This document shows positions 28,166 through 36,463 of a stretch of DNA of 64,000 bases, piece after piece. The notes beneath the pieces were generated by a model. That model was not told where the DNA came from. It worked only from the letters and a program-made list of their open reading frames with translations, and searched no databases. The DNA comes from Pseudomonadota bacterium (GTDB lineage: Bacteria > Pseudomonadota > Alphaproteobacteria > Rhizobiales > Rhizobiaceae). The stretch covers positions 1 to 64,000 of the forward strand of contig JAEXYH010000053.1 in assembly GCA_023451735.1 (NCBI GenBank), written 5' to 3'. The translations under genes and the position numbers were made by a program. Position 1 is the stretch's first letter; every line of letters begins with the position of its first letter.

Positions 28166-29691
28166 CGGAAGCCCACCCCATCGGTCTTTCGATCCGCAAC
28201 GGTTCGAAAATCTACCCCGGCACCCAAGCGCTCAGACAAGTCGACTTCGACCTGCGCATGGGAGCAGTGAATGTTCTCGTGGGTGAAAACGGCGCGGGCA
28301 AATCGACGCTGATGAAGATCATCGCCGGTGTGGAGCAATTGAATGGCGGCACGATCGAACTCGACGGGCAACAGGTCGTTTTCGCGGACAAGACGGACGC
28401 CGCCAGACATGGCGTCGGCATCGTGTTTCAGGAGCTCAACCTGTTTCCCAACCTGACCGTGGCTGAAAACATCTTTGTCGGCCACGAAAAAACACGCGTC
28501 GGCATCCATATCGACAGCCAGGCCCAGAGAACGGCCGCGGCGGCGCTGATGAAGCGCCTGGAGCAGAATATAGACCCGGATACGCCGCTCGGCAACCTGC
28601 GGATCGGCCAGCAGCAGATCGTCGAGATCGCCAAGGCGCTGGCCGAAAATGCCCGCATCCTGATCCTCGACGAGCCGACCTCGGCTCTTTCCGCAGCGGA
28701 GGTGGAAGTCCTGTTCCGGGTGATCAACGACCTGAGGAAGCAGGGCGTCGGCATCGTCTATATTTCCCATCGGCTGGAAGAGCTGATCCGCATCGGCGAT
28801 TACATCACCGTTCTGCGCGATGGTGCGATCACCGGATCGCGCTCGATGCAGGGCGTCGATATTCCCTGGATCGTCGCAAACATGATCGGCAGCGCCTCGA
28901 AGGAATTTCCGAAGACCGGCGACCACGAACTCGGGCAGGAAGTGTTCCGTGTCGACAATGTCTGCCTTCCGAGCCCGGCCGGCGGATATGCCGTCGACCA
29001 CATGTCGCTTTCCGTCCGCGAGGGCGAGATCGTCGGGCTTTACGGCCTGATGGGCGCCGGTCGCTCGGAGCTTCTCGAATGCATCATGGCGCAGCACCCG
29101 AATTCCTCGGGCCAGATCTTCATCGGCGGCAAGCCGGTGAAGGAGAAAAGCGTCTCCGGTCGCATCCGTCGCGGTCTGGCGCTGATCCCGGAAGATCGCA
29201 AGCGCGACGGGCTCGTGCAGATCATGACGATCCGCGAAAACCTGACCATGTCGTCGCTTTATGATTTCACCCGCGGCTTCCACCTGTCGCTGAAGGCCGA
29301 GGCCGCCAAGGCGGCGGAATTCGTCAAGCGCATGGCGATCAAGATCGCCAGCCTCGAACACCCGGTCTCCAGCCTTTCCGGCGGCAACCAGCAGAAGGTG
29401 GTGATCGGCAAGGCACTGATGACAAAGCCGAAAATCCTGCTGATGGACGAACCGTCACGCGGCATCGATATCGGCGCCAAGGCGGAGATCTTCCGCACCA
29501 TGCGCCGGCTTTCAGCCGACGGCCTGGGCATTCTCTTCGTAACATCCGATCTGGAAGAGGTTCTCGCCCTTTCCGATCGCGTTCTCGTCATGGCGAATGG
29601 CAGGCTGACCGGACAGTTTCCGGCCGGCGCCAACGCGGCGGACGTCGTGTCAGCGGCGACCCCCAATCTAAACAGGGTTGAAACACAATGA
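28162..29691 (+). CDS. Sugar ABC transporter ATPase with two nucleotide-binding domains
   Basis: 509 residues, RbsA/MglA type. Domain 1 has Walker A GENGAGKST, signature LRIGQQQIVEIAKAL and Walker B ILILDEPTSAL. Domain 2 has a degenerate Walker A (GLMGAGRSEL), the signature LSGGNQQKVVIGKAL and LLMDEPSRGID. This asymmetry is normal for the family. Energises import with the permease encoded next (4-bp overlap). Confidence 0.95.
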   Translation: MTEAHPIGLSIRNGSKIYPGTQALRQVDFDLRMGAVNVLVGENGAGKSTLMKIIAGVEQLNGGTIELDGQQVVFADKTDAARHGVGIVFQELNLFPNLTVAENIFVGHEKTRVGIHIDSQAQRTAAAALMKRLEQNIDPDTPLGNLRIGQQQIVEIAKALAENARILILDEPTSALSAAEVEVLFRVINDLRKQGVGIVYISHRLEELIRIGDYITVLRDGAITGSRSMQGVDIPWIVANMIGSASKEFPKTGDHELGQEVFRVDNVCLPSPAGGYAVDHMSLSVREGEIVGLYGLMGAGRSELLECIMAQHPNSSGQIFIGGKPVKEKSVSGRIRRGLALIPEDRKRDGLVQIMTIRENLTMSSLYDFTRGFHLSLKAEAAKAAEFVKRMAIKIASLEHPVSSLSGGNQQKVVIGKALMTKPKILLMDEPSRGIDIGAKAEIFRTMRRLSADGLGILFVTSDLEEVLALSDRVLVMANGRLTGQFPAGANAADVVSAATPNLNRVETQ

Positions 29692-30770
29692 GCAGCATCG
29701 ACGCCGCAGGCAATACCAAGACCGTCATCGGTGGCCACAAATCCAGAACATCCGCGCTGTTGCTGCTTCTGCATATGCGCACGTTCGTGGCGTTGATTCT
29801 GGTCTTCGCCTTCTTCGCCATTGCCGCACCAAACTTCCTGACGATGGGCAACATGCTGATCATTTCGAAGCATGTGGCGCTGAACGCGATCCTGGCGATT
29901 GGCATGACCTTCGTCATCATCGCCGGCGGTATCGACCTCTCGGTCGGCTCCATCGTCGGGCTCTGCGCCATGGTGGCCGGCTATCTGGTTCTCTACGGGA
30001 TCGACCTCGGCTTTCTCGGCATCGCCTACAGTATCCAGTTCAACACGATCGAAATCTGCCTCATCGTGCTTGTCGCCGGCATCTTCATCGGCTGGATAAA
30101 CGGATTACTGATAACAAAGCTGAATGTGGCACCATTCATAGCGACGCTTGGGATCCTCTACGTCGCCCGCGGCGCAGCACTTCTGTTCTCGGACGGACGT
30201 ACATTCCCCAATCTCTCGGGCAATCCGGAATACGGGTCGGATACGTTTAGGGTCATCGGCTCGGGAACGTTCTTCGGCCTCCCCGTCTCTGTCTGGATCA
30301 TGGTCGTGGTCGCGCTTGGCGCAGCCTATCTTGCTACGCGCACACCGCTTGGCCGGCATATTTACGCCGTCGGCGGCAACGAGCGGGGCGCTGCACTTTC
30401 CGGCGTCAATGTCGACCGCACGAAACTGTTCGTCTACATGTTCTCCGGACTTTGCGCCGCGCTCGTCGGCCTGATCATCTCCTCGCAACTCCAGGCCAGC
30501 CATCCGGCGAGCGGCGAGACATTCGAACTCAACGCGATTGCTGCGGCGGTGCTGGGTGGAACGTCCATGTCCGGCGGACGCGGACGCATTGCCGGCACGA
30601 TCGTCGGCGCATTCGTGATCGGCATTCTTGCGGACGGACTGATCATGATGGGGGTTTCGTCCTTCTGGCAAACCGTTATCAAAGGCCTCGTCATCATCGC
30701 CGCCGTCGTTGTCGATCAGGTCCAGCAGAAGCTGCAGGCCCGTGTCGTCCTGCAGCAGAACGCGAATTGA
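29688..30770 (+). CDS. Sugar ABC transporter permease, RbsC-like
   Basis: 360 residues with 8-10 membrane segments and the family motifs AIGMTFVIIAGGIDLSVGSIVGLCAM and GLLITKLNVAPFIATLG. GGTSMSGGRGRIAGTIVGA marks the cytoplasmic loop that docks the ATPase. Homodimer expected. Last structural gene before the regulator. Confidence 0.95.
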   Translation: MSSIDAAGNTKTVIGGHKSRTSALLLLLHMRTFVALILVFAFFAIAAPNFLTMGNMLIISKHVALNAILAIGMTFVIIAGGIDLSVGSIVGLCAMVAGYLVLYGIDLGFLGIAYSIQFNTIEICLIVLVAGIFIGWINGLLITKLNVAPFIATLGILYVARGAALLFSDGRTFPNLSGNPEYGSDTFRVIGSGTFFGLPVSVWIMVVVALGAAYLATRTPLGRHIYAVGGNERGAALSGVNVDRTKLFVYMFSGLCAALVGLIISSQLQASHPASGETFELNAIAAAVLGGTSMSGGRGRIAGTIVGAFVIGILADGLIMMGVSSFWQTVIKGLVIIAAVVVDQVQQKLQARVVLQQNAN

Positions 30771-30814
30771 GGATTTAAAGCTCAGATCCGTTCCTGTAAG
30801 GATCCCATAAAGAG

Positions 30815-30832
30815 AATCGAATAGTTTCGATT
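30815..30832. promoter_or_regulatory. Dyad upstream of the DeoR-type regulator
   Basis: A perfect inverted repeat AATCGAA-tagt-TTCGATT lies 31 bp before the regulator ATG. Its right arm runs into CGATTGTTTGCGGTT (30828-30842), which matches the operator repeat at 26290 in 10 of 15 positions. Autoregulation is inferred. Confidence 0.45.
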
Positions 30833-30863
30833 GTTTGCGGTTCAAGGATTTAGGCAGGCCGGA

Positions 30864-31673
30864 ATGGAAGCAAAAGGCGAGCAAGATGCTTCGGAGTCGA
30901 TGATCGGTCTCCTATCCGAGCCGAGACGACGCCGGATCCTTGAATGGCTTCAGGAAGAAGGGTCAGCGCGGGTCAGAGACCTCGCTGGCGCCTTCCGTGT
31001 ATCGGAAGCAACGATCCGGCAGGATCTGGAGCGGCTGGAAAGCGAGGGGTTCATCACCCGCGAGCATGGCGGTGCCTATCTCAATACCGCAGCGCCTGCG
31101 ACCGGCACGATGACGCTTCACCACCAGGAAAACATGGACAAGAAGCGCCGCATCGGTGCGCTTGCCGCCAGCCTGGTTAAAGACGGCGAGACGCTGATCC
31201 TCGACGCGGGAACGACGACGACCGAGATCGCAACACGGCTGACAAGCCGGCGCGACCTGACGCTGATCACCAATGCGCTCAACATCGCCATCATACTGGG
31301 ATCGGTGCCGACCTTCGCGGTCCATATGCCGGGCGGACAATTCAAGTCACCGACACTTTCGCTTTCGGGCGACAAATCGGTCGAATATTTCCGCAACATC
31401 TTCGCCGGCAAACTTTTCCTCGCCACAGCTGGTGTGGCGCTGGATGCAGGCCTGACCTATCCAAGCTTTGCGGACCTCCAGCTGAAGGAAGCAATGATCA
31501 AGGCCGCCGCACATGTCTATCTTGTCGCCGATTCCACCAAGATCAATCGCTCATCCTTCACCCGGCTGGGCTCACTGGACGTCATCAATTCCTTCATCAC
31601 TGATGACGGAATTTCCGATCGGGATGCACGCGAGTTCGAGAAGCGCGGGATCGAGGTTCTGATAGCAAAATAA
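30864..31673 (+). CDS. DeoR family transcriptional regulator
   Basis: 269 residues from the ATG at 30864 (a TTG at 30831 would add 11 residues but overlaps the dyad). The DeoR helix-turn-helix is at about 15-65 (RRRRILEWLQEEGSARVRDLAGAFRVSEATIRQDLERLESEG). The sugar-phosphate-sensing isomerase-like domain follows (LILDAGTTTTEIA, LITNALNIA, ADSTKINRSSF). It lies downstream of the sugar transporter and probably represses the divergent sugar operons until a pathway phosphate (for example apulose 4-phosphate, inferred) appears. Confidence 0.9.
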   Translation: MEAKGEQDASESMIGLLSEPRRRRILEWLQEEGSARVRDLAGAFRVSEATIRQDLERLESEGFITREHGGAYLNTAAPATGTMTLHHQENMDKKRRIGALAASLVKDGETLILDAGTTTTEIATRLTSRRDLTLITNALNIAIILGSVPTFAVHMPGGQFKSPTLSLSGDKSVEYFRNIFAGKLFLATAGVALDAGLTYPSFADLQLKEAMIKAAAHVYLVADSTKINRSSFTRLGSLDVINSFITDDGISDRDAREFEKRGIEVLIAK

Positions 31674-31773
31674 AGCGCGCGCCATGACGATCGCGCAATA
31701 TTTTCATCAATTCGGGAACTTTTGGAGCGCTTTTAGCTGTTGCAATTCAAGCGTCTGTTGAAATAAACTTCCC

Positions 31774-31914
31774 CCGTTCTCAGGGCGGGGTGTAACTCCC
31801 CACCGGCGGTATCGGGATTTTCCCGGAGCCCGCGAGCGCTTCCCAAAAGGAAGGTCAGCAGATCCGGTGAGATGCCGGAGCCGACGGTTATAGTCCGGAT
31901 GGAAGAGACCAACC
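31774..31914 (+). ncRNA. FMN riboswitch (RFN element)
   Basis: The conserved RFN blocks occur in order: TTCTCAGGGCGGGGTG, ACTCCCCACCGGCGGTA, GAGCCCGCGAGCGC, GGTCAGCAGATCCGGTGAGA, GCCGGAGCCGACGG and TTATAGTCCGGATGG AAGAGA. It sits 112 bp upstream of ribB and is expected to lower ribB expression when FMN is plentiful. The 350-bp gap 31674-32025 holds nothing else I can name. Confidence 0.97.
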
Positions 31915-32025
31915 CGCGGCGGCCTTTGACCAGGCTGCCCGTGGCGCTTGTTCGCCCAAGGGAAAGTTTTGTCGGCGAAAGCCGATGCAACAGCCTTCAC
32001 CGGCTTAACCCTTGAAAGACTTGAA

Positions 32026-32658
32026 ATGACGATTTCCAGAATTGAAGATGCAATTGAAGCCTTTTCCCGTGGGGAAATGGTTGTGGTTGTCGATGACGAG
32101 GATCGCGAAAACGAAGGCGATCTTATCTTTGCTGCGGAGGATGCAACAAACGAGAAGATCGCGTTCATGATGAACAAGGCGCGCGGCCTGATCTGCATCG
32201 CCATGGACCACAATCGCATCGACGCACTCGAACTTCCCCTCATGGTGCCGAACAACACGGAATCTATGAAGACGGCCTTTACGGTGTCCGTCGATTACAT
32301 TCCGGGCACCACGACCGGCATCTCGGCAGCGGACCGCGCAGCGACCGTCAAGGCGTTGGTCGATCCGAATGCCCGCCCGGCCGAGTTTGCGCGCCCCGGC
32401 CATATCTTTCCGTTGAGAGCAAACCCGGACGGCGTTCTCGGTCGCACCGGCCACACAGAAGCAGCAGTCGATCTTTGCCGGCTGGCTGGAAAACTTCCGG
32501 CAGGTGTCATCTGCGAGATATCCAACGACGACGGCACCATGGCGCGGCTACCTCAGCTGGAGATTTTTGCAGAGCAAAACGGCTTGCTGGTCATCACCAT
32601 CGAGGACCTCGTTCGATACCTGACGGATGCAAAAGCCGGAGCACTAGCCGCAGCCTGA
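32026..32658 (+). CDS. ribB: 3,4-dihydroxy-2-butanone 4-phosphate synthase
   Basis: 210 residues, monofunctional length. The active-site loops are VVVDDEDRENEGDLIFAAE and RTGHTEAAVDLCRLAG, with the substrate-binding PNNTESMKTAFTVSVD segment. It makes the four-carbon unit of riboflavin from ribulose 5-phosphate. The ATG at 32026 (MTISRIEDAI) was chosen over an upstream TTG at 31948 because it starts at the usual N-terminus. Control is by the FMN riboswitch upstream. No GTP cyclohydrolase II domain is fused. Confidence 0.95.
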   Translation: MTISRIEDAIEAFSRGEMVVVVDDEDRENEGDLIFAAEDATNEKIAFMMNKARGLICIAMDHNRIDALELPLMVPNNTESMKTAFTVSVDYIPGTTTGISAADRAATVKALVDPNARPAEFARPGHIFPLRANPDGVLGRTGHTEAAVDLCRLAGKLPAGVICEISNDDGTMARLPQLEIFAEQNGLLVITIEDLVRYLTDAKAGALAAA

Positions 32659-32729
32659 TACAAGTAACGGCCGCCTTCGGGCAGCGGTCCATTCCATAAT
32701 GCAATTGTTGCGCGCTTGGCTTTAAAATT

Positions 32730-32762
32730 GTGTGCCCGGTCATCTCCCGTGACCGGACACAC
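32730..32762. terminator. Bidirectional terminator between ribB and ftrD
   Basis: A 13-bp stem (GTGTGCCCGGTCA / TGACCGGACACAC, one mismatch) with a 7-nt loop lies between convergent genes and is preceded by TTTAAAATT, giving a U tract for the minus-strand transcript. Confidence 0.6.
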
Positions 32763-32777
32763 CGCCGATGTTAGCCG

Positions 32778-34238
32778 CTAAAGCCCGATGATCGCCGGCC
32801 ACCAGCCAAGGCCAACGAAGAGGCTACCGGCAAGGCCTGGAAGCAGCGGAAGAAAGCGCCGGTGTGGAGCGACCTGCTGTCGTTCGAGGATTTTCACACC
32901 GAGCCAGACGCTCCACAATAATCCCACCAAGAACAGCCCGCCGCGGACCGCGCCTGCACCGCTATGACCAAGCGCCGTATACCGCAGCGGTTCCAGGAGC
33001 TCCGCGCCGAGTCCGATGATCAGGCTGATAAGCGCGATCGGGGCATATTGATAACCGAGTTCAGTGAATAACTGTCCGAGGCCGCCACCCGCCCCCGCGC
33101 GCTTTGCCAGAAACGCACTGGCAGTTGTGAGCAGCGCAAGGACGGCTGTCAATATCGCCATGACCGCCAGCATGAAGAAGACAATCATGATGAAATCGAG
33201 CCAGCGGAATACTTCAGCGCGTGCCGGATGAACGCTCATCAGCCATGACGGGCCTATGGCGGTGACCCAGTTCCAGTGATGCTCGATTGCGAAAACGCCA
33301 AAGACCTGCCGCCACTGCTGGTATTGCGGCAGTACAAGCCAGAGAAAACCACCGAGCGCGACGCCGGTATCCAGGAACAGGAACCAAGCTTCCGCCTTGT
33401 TGGCACGGTGATCGCGGATTTCCTCGATCTCGCGACCCGGTCGGCGCAGGTCCAACCGGATGCTGCCTGCCGCCTGAGGATGAACGCAGCGAAAACATTC
33501 GATGCAATGTCGGCTTTCACTCTTGCGCGGCAGATCGATCATGGTCGGGCAGGCGCCTTTCTGGCTATAGGCATCACCGCCGGGCAGCCGGATCTTCGGC
33601 GTGAACTGCACCGCCCCAAGGCGGGAATAGAGCCCGAGCACCCGACCGATCGGGCAGAGATGCCTGCACCAGACCCGTTTCTTTCGGCCGTACAGTCCGC
33701 CGATCGCGATAGCCAGCAGCATGGTGCCGCCGAAGAGCCCTGCGGCGGCCTCGGGATGATCGCGCACGCCGATCGTCTGACCATAGAGCGTCATGGCGAT
33801 GAAGCTGAGCGCAGGTGTACCCTCCCAACGGATCCATGCCGGAATCCTGCGCTGCAGACCGTAACGATTGGCAAGCTCTGAGGCCGCTCCCATGGGGCAA
33901 AGAAGACCGCACCAGATCCGACCGAAGACGATGACGGATAGAAAGACCAACGGAAACCAGATGCCCCAGAGCAGATATTGCAGCGCCAGCGTTCCATTCG
34001 ACAACGGGGTCGTTTCCGGCGGCGGATCCGGCAGAAGGAGCGGCAGGCCAAGCACCAACAGGAACAGCAGAAACATCACGCCCTGAACGATCCAGAAATA
34101 CGGGCGCGTCTGAACGAAGAACGCTTCCAGGCCCATCAACCAGTTCGAGCGTTCAGGCAACTCTTCCGGCGGCGCAAACGACAATGGCTGGAAGGATGCC
34201 GCTGAAGCGAAATCACGGTGACGGTAAATCTCTGCCAT
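32778..34238 (-). CDS. ftrD: Membrane polyferredoxin of the iron uptake system, FtrD-like
   Basis: 486 residues from the ATG at 34238. About eight to ten membrane segments surround ferredoxin-like cysteine clusters: GRIWCGLLCPMGAASE, WCRHLCPIGRVLG and CPTMIDLPRKSESRHCIECFRCVHPQ. This NapH/NosR-type layout matches FtrD of the Brucella/Bordetella FtrABCD ferrous-iron system, where it is proposed to carry electrons for the oxidation-linked import step. Here it is divergent from ftrABC rather than downstream. The shared gap holds a dyad. Confidence 0.75.
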   Translation of the reverse strand: MAEIYRHRDFASAASFQPLSFAPPEELPERSNWLMGLEAFFVQTRPYFWIVQGVMFLLFLLVLGLPLLLPDPPPETTPLSNGTLALQYLLWGIWFPLVFLSVIVFGRIWCGLLCPMGAASELANRYGLQRRIPAWIRWEGTPALSFIAMTLYGQTIGVRDHPEAAAGLFGGTMLLAIAIGGLYGRKKRVWCRHLCPIGRVLGLYSRLGAVQFTPKIRLPGGDAYSQKGACPTMIDLPRKSESRHCIECFRCVHPQAAGSIRLDLRRPGREIEEIRDHRANKAEAWFLFLDTGVALGGFLWLVLPQYQQWRQVFGVFAIEHHWNWVTAIGPSWLMSVHPARAEVFRWLDFIMIVFFMLAVMAILTAVLALLTTASAFLAKRAGAGGGLGQLFTELGYQYAPIALISLIIGLGAELLEPLRYTALGHSGAGAVRGGLFLVGLLWSVWLGVKILERQQVAPHRRFLPLLPGLAGSLFVGLGWWPAIIGL

Positions 34239-34332
34239 TTCATCTCTTTCGACATTCCGGCAACTATTGCGCGTAAATTTGCCGCATATCCAAGTCGGAA
34301 CAAACAAGTTCACCAATCAGGACAAACATCCT

Positions 34333-34351
34333 CATGTTTATCATGAACATG
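34333..34351. promoter_or_regulatory. Dyad in the ftrD / ftrA divergent promoter
   Basis: CATGTT-tatcatg-AACATG is a perfect 6-bp inverted repeat in the 230-bp divergent gap. It does not fit the Irr box consensus or Fur box well. A regulator site is inferred from symmetry and position only. Confidence 0.4.
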
Positions 34352-34468
34352 CGTGGAAGTACTTGAATTTTGTCATTTATATCATCGCGTTGACAGAAAC
34401 TTTCAGACTTGACTCCACATTTTCACAGGCAGATGGTGCGCCGAAATCGCCCGAAACAAGGACATGCT

Positions 34469-35020
34469 ATGCGCGAAAAACACATCTTCAAGGTGGTTCT
34501 TCTGCCCGCCGCTTTTGCCGCCGTGACACTCTTCTCCACCGGCTCCGTATCTGCCCTGGAATATCCGATCGGAGAACCGCAGGAGGGCGGCGGTATGGAA
34601 GTCGCCGCTGTCTATCTGCAGCCTATCCTGATGGAGCCCGCCCACATGATGCGCGCGGCTGCAGATTCCGACGTGCACCTGGAAGCCGACATTCACGCCA
34701 CACGGGATAACAAGAACGGTTTTGCCAATGGCGACTGGGTGCCGAACCTGGCGATAAGCTATGTGCTGACCAAGGACGGCGCGAAGGTCTCGGAAGGTCC
34801 GCTGATGCCGATGGTCGCCTCGGATGGCCCGCATTATGGCGACAACGTCAAGCTCGACGGTCCCGGCGAATATAATCTCGTATTCAAGATCGCACCGCCA
34901 GACGGCATGATGTTCGGCCGCCATGTCGATGACGAAACCGGTGTTGCCCAGTGGTTCGCACCGTTCGAGACAAGCTATGACTTTACCTTCACCGGCGTGG
35001 GTAAAAAGGGTGGCTATTGA
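34469..35020 (+). CDS. ftrA: Periplasmic iron-binding protein, P19/FtrA family
   Basis: 183 residues with a signal peptide (residues 1-30, cleavage near VSALE). The mature part has the P19 features: YPIGEPQEGGGMEVAAVYLQPI, the metal-binding LMEPAHMM and DVHLEADIHAT segments and a Met/His-rich C-terminal half (PDGMMFGRHVDDETGVAQWF). P19 homologs bind copper and iron and feed iron to FTR1-type permeases. The ATG at 34469 follows AAGGAC and was preferred to an upstream in-frame ATG at 34409 that precedes the signal peptide. Confidence 0.88.
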   Translation: MREKHIFKVVLLPAAFAAVTLFSTGSVSALEYPIGEPQEGGGMEVAAVYLQPILMEPAHMMRAAADSDVHLEADIHATRDNKNGFANGDWVPNLAISYVLTKDGAKVSEGPLMPMVASDGPHYGDNVKLDGPGEYNLVFKIAPPDGMMFGRHVDDETGVAQWFAPFETSYDFTFTGVGKKGGY

Positions 35021-35405
35021 TCATCCTGAAACCCGCCCGGGAATTCGCGAAGGACAGTGCCTTGGCCTCACCACGGCACTGTTCCTCGCCTTTTCGATTA
35101 TCTCCCCGGCGAAAGTGGTTGCCGAAGACGATCCGAGCTTCACAATCACATTCAACGATGGCGAGGTTTCGCCGTCACGTCTCGAAGTGCCAGCGGAGAC
35201 CCGCTTCGAAATCCGCCTGATCAACAATGGCCAGACGCCGGCTGAATTCGAGAGCATTCCGCTGAGCAAGGAAAAGGTAATCGGGCCGGGCGTCTCGACC
35301 TTCATCGTCATCAAATATCTCGATCCCGGTGAATACTCGTTCTTCGACGATTTTCACCCGGACGCCCCACCTGCGGTTCTTGTCGCGGTTCCTTCAGAGG
35401 ACTGA
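35010..35405 (+). CDS. ftrB: Cupredoxin-like periplasmic protein, FtrB family
   Basis: 131 residues from a GTG at 35010, which has AAAAAGG upstream and overlaps the ftrA stop by 11 bp. Upstream ATG starts lie deep in ftrA. The N-terminus holds a signal-like hydrophobic stretch (LTTALFLAFSIISPAKVVAED) and the rest a cupredoxin beta-sandwich (FTITFNDGEVSPSRLEVPAETRFEIRLINNGQTPAEFES, PGEYSFFDDFHPDA). FtrB is thought to oxidise Fe(II) before import. A canonical copper-binding cysteine is absent, as in other FtrB-type proteins. Confidence 0.78.
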   Translation: MAIDHPETRPGIREGQCLGLTTALFLAFSIISPAKVVAEDDPSFTITFNDGEVSPSRLEVPAETRFEIRLINNGQTPAEFESIPLSKEKVIGPGVSTFIVIKYLDPGEYSFFDDFHPDAPPAVLVAVPSED

Positions 35406-35406
35406 C

Positions 35407-36249
35407 ATGTTTGCGTCCATTGCTTTTGTCGTTTGGCGCGAGTGCGTCGAAGCCCTGCTGGTGATCGGCATTCTGGATGCCTGGCTGGTCAGCCGAAGTA
35501 TCGACAACCACCGCGCTCGCGGTTTTCTCTGGGGCGGGGTCGCCGCCGGGCTCGGCGTTGCCGGCACGCTGGCAGCGCTTTTGCTCTGGCTTGGCGAAGC
35601 GGTTTCCGACGATACTCAGACGATCTACCAGACCGTGATCGCGCTACTCGCCGCCACGCTTATCCTGCAGATGGTGTTCTGGATGCGCGGTCACGGCCGC
35701 TCGATGCGCAGCGAGCTTGAGGGCTCCCTGAACACGGCGGTTACGGCCGGCAACTGGTGGGGTATCTTTGCGCTGGCACTCATTGCCGTTGCCCGCGAAG
35801 GCAGCGAAACGGTCGTCTTCATCTACGGCATCCTGTCCGCAGGTGTCATGGGCTCGCTGCCTGCCGGCATTCTTGCCGGATTGACCGGTTTTATGCTTGC
35901 AGCGGTTACCTATGCTTTGCTGAGGACCGGGAGCTCGATCGTCTCGTGGCGGCTTTTCTTCCGTGTCTCCGAGATCGTGCTGCTGTTCCTCGCCTGCGGC
36001 CTGCTGATGACCGGCATCGACGGGCTCATCAATCTCGATATCCTTCCGCGTCTGTCACGCACACTCTGGAACACGAACTTCCTGCTCTCCGACGGCACCA
36101 CCGCCGGCGGCTTCTTCGCATCGATGACAGGCTATCGTGCCCGACCCAACCTGATGCAGCTCATCGCCTTCTGCGGTTACTGGATAACCATACTCGCTGT
36201 TATCTACCGACCGCGCAAAGGCTCCCTTTCCTCCGCTTCGTCACGCTAG
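35407..36249 (+). CDS. ftrC: Iron permease, FTR1 family
   Basis: 280 residues with seven predicted membrane segments. The two R-E-x-x-E iron-binding motifs are RECVE (near residue 11) and REGSE (near residue 137). The family imports Fe(III) after oxidation at the membrane surface. The ATG at 35407 follows AGAGGA and comes 1 bp after the ftrB stop. ftrA-ftrB-ftrC form one transcript. Confidence 0.92.
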   Translation: MFASIAFVVWRECVEALLVIGILDAWLVSRSIDNHRARGFLWGGVAAGLGVAGTLAALLLWLGEAVSDDTQTIYQTVIALLAATLILQMVFWMRGHGRSMRSELEGSLNTAVTAGNWWGIFALALIAVAREGSETVVFIYGILSAGVMGSLPAGILAGLTGFMLAAVTYALLRTGSSIVSWRLFFRVSEIVLLFLACGLLMTGIDGLINLDILPRLSRTLWNTNFLLSDGTTAGGFFASMTGYRARPNLMQLIAFCGYWITILAVIYRPRKGSLSSASSR

Positions 36250-36374
36250 CGTCAAGTTCGGAAACCGTTGGCTTTTAGCCCTCCCGAAGCCGGCCGGGCT
36301 TTGACCCTGATAAGCAAGCCCATTTGATCGGGGCGGCATGCAAGTGCAGGCTCTCTTGAAGCATCAACAAATTG

Positions 36375-36443
36375 GCGCCCCACCGAACCAACACGGGCTC
36401 GGTGGGGCGCATGTTGAGGGCCGGGAGGATCCCCTCAACATGC
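36375..36443. terminator. Two tandem hairpins between ftrC and adhE
   Basis: Hairpin 1 has perfect 12-bp arms GCGCCCCACCGA (36375-36386) and TCGGTGGGGCGC (36399-36410). Hairpin 2 has perfect 12-bp arms GCATGTTGAGGG (36409-36420) and CCCTCAACATGC (36432-36443). They share two bases, so they cannot both be complete. Lying between convergent genes, they most likely end transcription in both directions; no U run is obvious. Confidence 0.6.
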
Positions 36444-36463
36444 ATATTTGTCTCGAGTGACGT

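Noticed and set aside
34923..35009. ATG start for ftrB inside ftrA
   Set aside because: The encoded prefix is antisignal-like and overlaps ftrA by almost 100 bp; the GTG at 35010 with AAAAAGG is better.
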